Shown here: positions 50,449-57,753 of the stretch, piece by piece | Position numbering within the stretch: the first letter of the stretch is position 1 | How the letters are laid out: each line of letters begins with the position of its first letter | Assembly: GCF_003627075.1 (NCBI RefSeq) | Contig: NZ_CP032630.1 | Coordinates: 248,001-312,000, forward strand | Length of the DNA: 64,000 bases | Origin: Protaetiibacter intestinalis | GTDB lineage: Bacteria > Actinomycetota > Actinomycetes > Actinomycetales > Microbacteriaceae | Reading direction: 5' to 3' | Notes under the pieces: generated by a model | Seen by the model: the letters and a program-made list of their open reading frames with translations, nothing else | What the model was told of the DNA's origin: nothing | Database searches by the model: none | Program-made: the position numbers and the translations under genes

Positions 50449-51888
50449 GTGCCCGAACCCGACTACGAGCGAGAACTCGAGCGTCTAGTGCGCCAGCTCG
50501 ACCGCATGGCGCTGCGTGTGGTTGGGCGGGACCGCTCGATCGTCCTCAACGAGGGCGTCGAAGCGTTCTTCAAGTTCCAGGAGGATCTGTTCGACTTCCA
50601 GATCGAGGTTCAAAGGCATCTCGCGTCGCTGAAGGCCACAACGCGACGCAGCGCCCAAGCACGAAAGGATGCCGCTCGATTTCGCCAGATTCGATGGAAT
50701 GCGCGTCGCCTCGGAGATGCCCTCGCCTGGGATCACTTCAACAAGGACAAGCAGCACATCGCGGCACTGTCGCACAACGATCTGATGCCTATCCCGAGCA
50801 CCAAAGAGGATGACGGCGTGCGAGGGACGTGGTTGGCAGCGCGCGCGTGCGCGGGGCCTGACTGGGGAATCCCACTGCTGCACGACATCACAAGCTGCTT
50901 GCGAGTCGGCGACATCACCTTCCTCAACGTTGATCGCAAGACTCGGAAGTTGGTCCATCACACCGTCGAGGTCAAGTCGCATCGCACGGCGACAGAACCC
51001 ATCAACGACAAGACGGAGAACATCACCCTGCAGGTAACTCTCATCACCAACGAGCCGATGCCCGAAGGACTCGGTGAGGTTAAGGCGGCGCCGGCGATTC
51101 AGACTCGCCCGCGTTGGCAAACCGATCAGCGCTTCCGGCGTCAGATGCAACGGATGGATGCAGCTGTCCAGCATCGCAAGGCCAAGCTCAACAGCATCAA
51201 TCAGATTGGCGACACGACCCACTTGACGCTCACGCGCGTCGGCGAAGACAAGCACCATTGGGCGGAGTTGCGGAGAGCCATCCGAAACGCTCGCAAGGAT
51301 GGAACCTCGTTCTTTTCCGTCGACGGGTACGCCGGGTACATCGTCGCGTACAACCCGGAAGGTGTGACCCCTTCAGACTTCCAGCGCAACTTCCCGAAGG
51401 AAGCTCTCACGGACGAGTTGCACGTCGAGGGTCACGAGCGGAACAGCATGTTGCTTCAAACCGTGCCTTTGACTGATGAGGACGCGTCCTTTGCGAGCGA
51501 GGTACTGCCCTTCTACATGTACGACATTCCCAAGCGGGCGGTGAGCGAACTGCTCAGCGGGAAACTCGCCATCGTCTCCTTCCTGAACATCGCGCGCGTC
51601 GCTGACGCCTTGGAGACGCTTGGCTACGAGATCATTCCGGATCCCGCCAGCGGAAAGGCTGACGGGCGGTCCTTCTGGACTCGCGCGACGCTGAATTGGC
51701 CGGAAGGAAGCTTCGCGATCGAAACACCGGCGCCGTGGCGCCAGATGCTGATCTCCATGCACGAATTCCTTGGCGTCAGCAGCGTAATCGCCCCGGCCGC
51801 CGCGACTCTCGACCTACCCGCCCGGATTAGGTTCGAGGACTTTCAAAGTTCGTACGAACAGTTCGGTTCGCGTCACCCCGCGGCGTAA
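50449..51888 (+). CDS. Orphan protein with a PD-(D/E)XK-like nuclease motif
   Basis: 479 aa, no family recognised. The N terminus is charged and helical (PDYERELERLVRQLDRMALRVV, likely coiled). The stretch LGDALAW...LHDITSCLRVGDITFLNV...HHTVEVKSH gives Asp155, Glu174 and Lys176 spaced as D-x18-E-x-K, the arrangement of PD-(D/E)XK nucleases. The C-terminal half is unassigned. I take GTG 50449 as start because of TACCGT; an upstream in-frame GTG at 50323 adds 42 unconvincing residues. Base composition is lower than its surroundings (55-60% GC in two 60-nt lines I counted, 50581 and 51301, against 70% at 55681), and it lies between direct repeats next to ettA. It is probably horizontally acquired, perhaps a defence nuclease. 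Confidence 0.7.
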   Translation: MPEPDYERELERLVRQLDRMALRVVGRDRSIVLNEGVEAFFKFQEDLFDFQIEVQRHLASLKATTRRSAQARKDAARFRQIRWNARRLGDALAWDHFNKDKQHIAALSHNDLMPIPSTKEDDGVRGTWLAARACAGPDWGIPLLHDITSCLRVGDITFLNVDRKTRKLVHHTVEVKSHRTATEPINDKTENITLQVTLITNEPMPEGLGEVKAAPAIQTRPRWQTDQRFRRQMQRMDAAVQHRKAKLNSINQIGDTTHLTLTRVGEDKHHWAELRRAIRNARKDGTSFFSVDGYAGYIVAYNPEGVTPSDFQRNFPKEALTDELHVEGHERNSMLLQTVPLTDEDASFASEVLPFYMYDIPKRAVSELLSGKLAIVSFLNIARVADALETLGYEIIPDPASGKADGRSFWTRATLNWPEGSFAIETPAPWRQMLISMHEFLGVSSVIAPAAATLDLPARIRFEDFQSSYEQFGSRHPAA

Positions 51889-51959
51889 GTCGCGCGACCA
51901 CTCGGGGCCTGGTCTCGAGACCATCCTCTGTCGCACGACACAGCCGGTCCTCCGCCGCA

Positions 51960-52208
51960 CTAGCCCGCATCGAATCCCAACCGTCGACTCTGCGCATCCG
52001 CGGATGCGACCGTCCAGCTCTGGCCCAGGTCGTCGACTAGCTCGATCTCGAAGGGGCCCTTGCCGAGGACGCCGCGAACGCTGGCCTTCACGTCCGCCTC
52101 GATATCCTCTGGCCGCAGCGTTTCGGTGGAAAACGGCCCGCGCGGAGCCTCGATGACCGTGATCCATCGCGTCGATTCGATGGGGAACACTTCGACGCGG
52201 ATCCTCAT
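51960..52208 (-). CDS. Small protein of unknown function in the ettA-adjacent segment
   Basis: 82 aa: MRIRVEVFPIESTRWITVIEAPRGPFSTE, then an acidic middle and ELVDDLGQSWTVASADAQSRRLGF. It looks like a small beta-rich fold; no family was recognised. The ATG at 52208 overlaps, as ATGA, the stop of a 26-codon leaderless frame that starts from the duplicated ettA promoter copy, so it is probably expressed from that captured promoter. It converges with the nuclease-like gene (71 nt between stops). A partner, inhibitor or immunity role for the large protein is possible but unproven. Confidence 0.6.
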   Translation of the reverse strand: MRIRVEVFPIESTRWITVIEAPRGPFSTETLRPEDIEADVKASVRGVLGKGPFEIELVDDLGQSWTVASADAQSRRLGFDAG

Positions 52209-52285
52209 GTGCCGAGGGTGTCAGCCTGCCAACACGCGACGCAACTTCGTTGCAGCAATAGGAATGGCCGGTTGTATTCAGCCAC
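52205..52285 (-). CDS. 26-codon leader frame made by the duplicated ettA start
   Basis: The minus strand reads GTG GCT GAA TAC AAC (Met-Ala-Glu-Tyr-Asn), copying the EttA start Met-Ala-Glu-Tyr-Ile, 6 nt after TAGGAT (52297-52292). It runs 26 codons to TGA at 52207-52205, overlapping the 82-aa gene's ATG. It would be translated leaderless and couple the downstream gene. Confidence 0.45.
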   Translation of the reverse strand: MAEYNRPFLLLQRSCVACWQADTLGT

Positions 52286-52288
52286 CCG

Positions 52289-52303
52289 TCGATCCTACGG
52301 GCG
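52289..52303. repeat. 15-bp direct repeat, distal copy (putative attachment core)
   Basis: TCGATCCTACGGGCG, exact copy of 50172-50186, same orientation, 2.1 kb apart. Sequences beyond the core on the outer side (50187 onwards and 52304 onwards) are unrelated. Confidence 0.7.
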
Positions 52304-52324
52304 CCGGGAGGGCGACCGGTGCGG

Positions 52325-52795
52325 CTACGCGGGTCGGGCGGTGCCGATGATGCAGCGGCCGTTCGCCGGGAGCTCGGTCACGAGGCTCGTGTAGCCGATG
52401 TTGCCCCACTGCCCGAGCAGGCAGCTGTCGGCGAAGCGGATCGAGAACACGATGTTGTCGGCCGCGACGCCGATCGCGGTGGTGTCGGGCGTCACCTCCA
52501 TCGCCTCACGGGGGAAGCCGTGGGCGACGAGGTTGTCGATGAACGCCGCCCCGCCGAGCGCCACACCCGAGTCGATGAGCTCGCGGTTGATGGTGTCGAA
52601 GTATTCCTGGTTGTCGGCGGCGGTGCCGTCGAGCTCCGGCCCCGAGGTCGGGGTGGGCGTCGGGGTGGGCGTCGCGGATGCCGTGGGCGTCTCGGACGGC
52701 GTGGGCTCCGGCTCCGGGGTGGTGCAGCCCGCGAGCAGCACGGCGGCCGCGAGCGCGGCGGCCGCGCACGCGAGTGCACGACGCGGTCGGGTCAT
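52325..52795 (-). CDS. Lipoprotein of unknown function, DUF6993-like
   Basis: 156 aa. Signal peptide with lipobox LLAGC and Cys24, then a Thr/Pro-rich linker (PEPEPTPSETPTASATPTP, about residues 27-50) and a compact domain: YFDTINRELIDSGVALGGAAFIDNLVAHGFPREAMEVTPDTTAIGVAADNIVFSIR in pieces, ending with Cys residues in FADSCLLGQWG and NGRCIIG that may form a disulfide. It resembles the DUF6993 lipoproteins of Microbacteriaceae. It lies just outside the low-GC segment, upstream of an SSB gene on the same strand. The function is unknown. Confidence 0.75.
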   Translation of the reverse strand: MTRPRRALACAAAALAAAVLLAGCTTPEPEPTPSETPTASATPTPTPTPTSGPELDGTAADNQEYFDTINRELIDSGVALGGAAFIDNLVAHGFPREAMEVTPDTTAIGVAADNIVFSIRFADSCLLGQWGNIGYTSLVTELPANGRCIIGTARPA

Positions 52796-52842
52796 CCGGG
52801 CCTCCGAGGTCGTCGCGCGACGGGTGCGCGATCGCCCCGAGT

Positions 52843-53292
52843 CTAGAACGGCAGCACCTCGGCGACCTGAGCCTCCGCCGGGAACTCCTCGGGCGCATCC
52901 GCCTCGGACGCCGACGGGGTCGCCGCCGCGCCCCCGCGCGAGACGCGCGTGAACTGCGAGGTGCCCCACGTCAGGTCGTGCCCGAGGGCGTCGGCGACGA
53001 TCTCGACCTCGCGGCCGTTCTTGTCGCCGTCGTTCCAGTCGCGCACCCGCAGCCGCCCCGTGACGAAGATGCGCTGCCCCTTCGCGAACGAGGCGCCGGC
53101 ATTCGCGGCGAGTTGCCGGAATGCGACGATGCGGAACCAGTTGGTCTCGGCGTCGATCCAGCCGCCCGTGGCCTTGTCGAAGCGGCGGTGGTTGGCGGCG
53201 AGCCGGAACTGGAGCACGTCGAGCCCCTCGGCGGAGACGGTGTGCTTGGGCTCGGTGGCGACGACGCCCACGACGGTGACGATCTCGGTCAT
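52843..53292 (-). CDS. ssb: Single-stranded DNA-binding protein paralogue
   Basis: 149 aa. OB-fold: MTEIVTVVGVVATEPKHTV, FRLAANHRRFDKATGGWIDAETNWFRIVAFRQLAANA and GQRIFVTGRLRVRDWNDGDKNGREVEIVADALGHDL. The C-terminal tail is acidic but ends Val-Leu-Pro-Phe rather than the canonical Asp-Asp-Ile-Pro-Phe that recruits partners, so it is likely a secondary SSB (stress, recombination or competence) and not the replication one. GAGGAG precedes the ATG. It is the next gene upstream of the lipoprotein at 52325. Confidence 0.88.
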   Translation of the reverse strand: MTEIVTVVGVVATEPKHTVSAEGLDVLQFRLAANHRRFDKATGGWIDAETNWFRIVAFRQLAANAGASFAKGQRIFVTGRLRVRDWNDGDKNGREVEIVADALGHDLTWGTSQFTRVSRGGAAATPSASEADAPEEFPAEAQVAEVLPF

Positions 53293-53457
53293 TGCTCCTC
53301 CTCTTTCGCGGATGCGGCGCCCGGCGGACGATCGTGCCGGGACGTCCGGTCCGGGCGCCGTGGCATCAGCGTGCCGGGCGCGCGGCATCCGCGGGATCCC
53401 GCATCCCCGAATCGGGGACGACGGGACGCCGCGGTACCTGGGGAGGAGCGGTGGTGC

Positions 53458-53670
53458 TCAGTGTTCCCGGAAGTCCGGCCACTCCGAGCCGGGGGTGAGC
53501 GCCGCATGCAGGGCGCTCTTGGCGACGTCGAGGCTGGGGTAGCTGCCCCGGTAGTCGGCGTCGTCGACGAGCTTGACCTGGAAGGTCTCGCCCGTGCGGT
53601 GGATGGTGCCCACGGCGCCGGCGGGCCCGAAGGCCACCCAGCGCTGCTCGACGGTGGTGCTCTCGCTCAT
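53458..53670 (-). CDS. Small conserved protein of unknown function, 70 aa
   Basis: 70 aa: MSESTTVEQRWVAFGPAGAVGTIHRTGETFQVKLVDDADYRGSYPSLDVAKSALHAAL in two stretches, a beta-rich then helical small fold with Trp at both ends. AAAGGAG lies 7 nt before the ATG. It is upstream of ssb on the same strand, with 165 nt between. No motif recognised. Confidence 0.72.
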   Translation of the reverse strand: MSESTTVEQRWVAFGPAGAVGTIHRTGETFQVKLVDDADYRGSYPSLDVAKSALHAALTPGSEWPDFREH

Positions 53671-53736
53671 GATCTGCTCCTTTGCGTCGCATCCGTCTGC
53701 GTCGTCTTCGACGCTACCCCGGCCCGGCGCCGGCGG

Positions 53737-54264
53737 CTACACCGCCTTCACGTACTGCGCGTAGCTCTTGCGGATCTTGCTGACCTTGGGCAGCGCGACC
53801 GCCATGCAGTAGCCCTGGCCGGGGTTCTTGGCGAAGAAGTCCTGGTGGTACTCCTCCGCCCGGTAGAACTCGCCGAGCCTGGTGATCGTGGTGACGATGC
53901 CGTCGCCCCACGCGTCTGCCGCGCGGTCGCGGGCCTGCTCGAACTCGAGCTTCTGGTCGTCGTCGGCGTAGAACATCGCCGAACGGTACTGGGTTCCGAT
54001 GTCGGCGCCCTGGCGGTTGAGCTGACGCGGGTCGTGCAGGCTGAAGAACACGTCGAGGATGACGCTCGAGGGGATGACCTCCTCGTCGAACGTCACGGCG
54101 ACCGCCTCCGCGTGGCCGGTGCTGCCCGTGCAGACGAGCTCGTAGCTCGGGTTCGGCACGTTGCCGCCGGTGTAGCCGGACACGACGTCCGTCACGCCCT
54201 CGAGCGTGCGGTACACCGCGTCGAGACACCAGAAGCAGCCGCCGGCGAGAACGAAAGTGCGCAT
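53737..54264 (-). CDS. msrA: Peptide-methionine (S)-S-oxide reductase
   Basis: 175 aa with the MsrA catalytic motif GGCFWCLDAVYRTLEGV (Cys10) and GYTGG, HAEAVAVTFDE, and the resolving Cys near the end (GQGYCMAVALPKV). It repairs methionine sulfoxide in proteins with thioredoxin. Apparently leaderless: TAGGGT at 54276-54271 lies 6 nt before the ATG. It shares an 82-nt promoter region with the divergent aldo/keto reductase gene. Confidence 0.94.
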   Translation of the reverse strand: MRTFVLAGGCFWCLDAVYRTLEGVTDVVSGYTGGNVPNPSYELVCTGSTGHAEAVAVTFDEEVIPSSVILDVFFSLHDPRQLNRQGADIGTQYRSAMFYADDDQKLEFEQARDRAADAWGDGIVTTITRLGEFYRAEEYHQDFFAKNPGQGYCMAVALPKVSKIRKSYAQYVKAV

Positions 54265-54270
54265 GATGCG

Positions 54271-54276
54271 ACCCTA
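54271..54276 (-). promoter_or_regulatory. -10 box TAGGGT of msrA, leaderless
   Basis: 6 nt before ATG 54264. Confidence 0.5.
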
Positions 54277-54334
54277 CTTTCCTTGGGTTCGGGGGGACAC
54301 CGGATACAACGCAGCGGATGTCGCATCCGTTCCC

Positions 54335-54340
54335 TAGGGT
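54335..54340 (+). promoter_or_regulatory. -10 box TAGGGT of the aldo/keto reductase gene
   Basis: 6 nt before ATG 54347, mirroring the msrA promoter. Confidence 0.5.
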
Positions 54341-54346
54341 GAGGAC

Positions 54347-55351
<1,005 letters not shown>

Positions 55352-55398
55352 TTCCGCGGCGCGCGGGGGAAGACAGGCCGTTCCGCCCGGACCGGACG

Positions 55399-55404
55399 TA
55401 GGGT
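55399..55404 (+). promoter_or_regulatory. -10 box TAGGGT, leaderless
   Basis: 6 nt before ATG 55411. Confidence 0.5.
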
Positions 55405-55410
55405 GCCGCC

Positions 55411-56136
55411 ATGCAGTGGTGGAACGCTTTCGTGGACTGGTTCTATTCGGAGGACGGCCAGCGCCTCCTCGTGACCGCCGTCATCCCCTTCGTGGCGATC
55501 GTGGTCGCCGGCATCGTCGCGGCCCTCATCGGACGCGGTGCGACGAAGCGGCTCGTGGCCCAGCGCGACCACGAGACGCGGGCCGCCGCCGTCTCCTCGC
55601 TCATCTCGGCGGGCCAGAACGCCGCCCGCTGGCACAGCCAGACCCCGGCCGCGCGCGAGCACGCCGAGCACCTCGCGAACGACGCGGATGTCATGGTGCG
55701 GCTGCTGCCGATCTCGGGCGCCAACTACGCCGCCGACTGGGCCTCGCACCAGCTCGCCGACATGCGCACCAACTCGGTGAGCTTCAGCTACCAGGCCGAC
55801 CAGACGCTCGCCGAGTACCGCGAGCGCCTCGTGACGTGGCTGCACAAGCCGGGCAAGGGCCGCAAGCTCTTCGCCGCCGATCTGGAGCGCTGGCGCTACG
55901 AGGACCAGGCGACCGATCCGGTGATCGTCGAGCAGCAGAAGTGGGCCGAGGAGCAGTTCACGGCCGCCACCGACCAGCCGGTCGCGCACGCCGAGCAGCT
56001 GCCGCTGCCCGCGGAGGCCGAGCCCGCGGAGGCCACGGCCGTGCAGCCGGCGGTCGTCGAGCCCGCCGACCTCTACTCGAGCCCCGTCGCGACGGCGGAG
56101 GAGCCAAGCCTCGACACGCCCGCCCGCGGCGTCTGA
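55411..56136 (+). CDS. Single-pass membrane protein of unknown function
   Basis: 241 aa. One transmembrane helix near the N terminus (about residues 20-40, LLVTAVIPFVAIVVAGIVAALIG) preceded by a short acidic amphipathic segment and followed by a basic helical region (RGATKRLVAQRDHETRAAAV). The middle is helical (GQNAARWHSQTPAAREHAEH) with a coil (KWAEEQFTAATDQPVAHAEQ), and the Pro/Ala/Glu-rich tail is low-complexity. It is probably cytoplasmic after the helix. Followed by the convergent ABC operon with only 12 nt between stops. The role is unknown; the N-in topology is inferred from the charges. Confidence 0.7.
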   Translation: MQWWNAFVDWFYSEDGQRLLVTAVIPFVAIVVAGIVAALIGRGATKRLVAQRDHETRAAAVSSLISAGQNAARWHSQTPAAREHAEHLANDADVMVRLLPISGANYAADWASHQLADMRTNSVSFSYQADQTLAEYRERLVTWLHKPGKGRKLFAADLERWRYEDQATDPVIVEQQKWAEEQFTAATDQPVAHAEQLPLPAEAEPAEATAVQPAVVEPADLYSSPVATAEEPSLDTPARGV

Positions 56137-56148
56137 ACCGGACCCGCC

Positions 56149-56823
56149 TCAGTCGGTGAGGCGGCCGTCGTGCAGCTGCAGCACGCGATCCGCCCGTTCC
56201 GCGAGCGCCGAATCGTGGGTGGCGACGAGCGCCGCCATGCCGGTGTCGCGCACGAGTTCGCCGATGAGCGTCATGATCGCCGCCCCCGTCTCCGAGTCGA
56301 GCTGGCCGGTCGGTTCGTCGGCGAGCAGCAGCGCCGGCCGCGCCACGATGGCGCGCGCGAGGCCCACCCGCTGCTGCTGACCGCCCGAGAGCTCGCCGGG
56401 CCGCTGGGCGGAGTGCTCGGTGAGACCCACGGCCGCGAGCGCCGCGGCCACCCGCTCCTCGCGCTCGGCGCGCGGCACCCGCAGGATCCGCAGCGGCACC
56501 TCGACGTTCTCGGCGGCCGAGAGCACGGGCAGCAGCCCGAAGGTCTGGAAGACGGAGGCGACGCGCGTCGAGCGCAGCTCCCGCAGTTCGGCATCCCCGA
56601 GCGTCGCGAGGTCGCGGCCGTCGAGCTCGACGCGCCCGGCGGTGGGCCGGTCGAGGCCGCCGAGCAGCGTCAGCAGGGTGGTCTTGCCGGCGCCGGAGCG
56701 CCCCTGCAGCACGACGAGCTCGCCCGCCGACACCTCGAGGCCCACCCCGTCGACGGCGCGCACCTCGCCCGCCGGGGTGCGGAACACCCGCTCGAGTCCC
56801 TCGCCGCGCAGCACCACGGTCAT
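56149..56823 (-). CDS. ABC transporter ATP-binding protein (LolD/MacB type), second
   Basis: 224 aa: Walker A GRSGAGKTT (about residues 41-49), Q-loop VFQTFGLLPVLSAAENVEVPL, signature LSGGQQQRVGLARA and Walker B LLADEPTGQLDSETG, H-loop ATHD. The ATG overlaps the upstream stop as ATGA. It is one of two ATPases serving the two FtsX-like permeases upstream in the same operon; such systems move lipids, peptides or siderophores, or act in envelope stress. The substrate is unknown. Confidence 0.9.
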   Translation of the reverse strand: MTVVLRGEGLERVFRTPAGEVRAVDGVGLEVSAGELVVLQGRSGAGKTTLLTLLGGLDRPTAGRVELDGRDLATLGDAELRELRSTRVASVFQTFGLLPVLSAAENVEVPLRILRVPRAEREERVAAALAAVGLTEHSAQRPGELSGGQQQRVGLARAIVARPALLLADEPTGQLDSETGAAIMTLIGELVRDTGMAALVATHDSALAERADRVLQLHDGRLTD

Positions 56824-57749
56824 CGCGCGTCCTCCCCGTCCTGACGCTCGCCCTGCCCGCCCTGCCCGTGGCTGCGGCCCTGCCGCACCTGGATGTGGTC
56901 GGGTTCGAGGCTCAGCCGTACGCGATCGCGCAGGCCGAGCGCGCCGGTGAACTCGGCGGGCAGCTGCAGACGACCGGCCCGGTCGAGCACCGCGAACTCC
57001 TCGGCCACCCGCACCCGCGCGCCCTCGGCGTCGGTGCGGGTGCTGCGCAGCACCTCGGTCGAGGTGCGGCCGTCGCGGATGCGGATGGTGCGGTCGACGT
57101 GCTCGGCGACCGCACCGTCGTGGGTCACCACGAGCGTCGTGAGCCCGTGCTCGCGCCCCACCGTCTCCATCGCCTCGAGTACCTGCGCGCTCGAGGTCTC
57201 GTCGAGCTCGCCCGTGGGCTCGTCGGCGAGCAGCACGCGCGGGCCGTTGGCGAGGGCGACGGCGAGCGCGACGCGCTGCTGCTGACCGCCGGAGAGCTCG
57301 GCGGGGCGACGGTCCGCGAGCTCGCCGATCCCGAGCAGCTCGAGCAGTCCGGCGGCGCGCGAGGCGCGCTCGCGCCGCGGCACGACCCCCGCGACGAGGT
57401 GGGCGAGGGCGATGTTCTCGGCGGCCGTGAGGTAGCCGACGAGGTTGCGACTCGTCTGCTGCCAGATGAAGCCGACACTGCGACGGCGGTACGCGATCCG
57501 CTCCCGGCGGCCCATCGTGGTGAGGTCGTGCCCCGCCACCTGGGCGACGCCCGCCGTGGGGGTGTCGAGGCCCGCGAGGATGCCGAGCAGCGTCGACTTG
57601 CCGGAGCCCGACGCGCCCACGAGCGCGACGAGCTCGCCGCGCTCGACGCGCAGGTCGAGCCCCTGGAGGGCCTGCACCTCGACGCCCTGCGCCGTGAAGA
57701 TGCGCACGAGCTCCGAGCACAGGATGTCCGGTTCGGCGAGCGCGGTCAT
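56820..57749 (-). CDS. ABC transporter ATP-binding protein with an AbrB-like C-terminal extension
   Basis: 309 aa: ATPase cassette (Walker A GASGSGKST at about residues 43-51, signature LSGGQQQRVALAVA, Walker B LLADEPTGELDE, ATPase ends near 215). The extension carries FAVLDRAGRLQLPAEFTGALGLRDRVRLSLEP (about 253-284), which looks like an SpoVT/AbrB swapped-hairpin domain. AAGGA lies upstream of the ATG, which begins 4 nt after the permease stop. The extension may sense or dimerise; similar tails are known in other actinobacterial ATPases of this type. The final 25 residues are Gly/Gln/Arg-rich and disordered. Confidence 0.87.
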   Translation of the reverse strand: MTALAEPDILCSELVRIFTAQGVEVQALQGLDLRVERGELVALVGASGSGKSTLLGILAGLDTPTAGVAQVAGHDLTTMGRRERIAYRRRSVGFIWQQTSRNLVGYLTAAENIALAHLVAGVVPRRERASRAAGLLELLGIGELADRRPAELSGGQQQRVALAVALANGPRVLLADEPTGELDETSSAQVLEAMETVGREHGLTTLVVTHDGAVAEHVDRTIRIRDGRTSTEVLRSTRTDAEGARVRVAEEFAVLDRAGRLQLPAEFTGALGLRDRVRLSLEPDHIQVRQGRSHGQGGQGERQDGEDAR

Positions 57750-57753
57750 CTGC

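Noticed and set aside
50172..52303. Transposon with terminal inverted repeats
   Set aside because: The flanking repeats are direct, not inverted, and no transposase is encoded.
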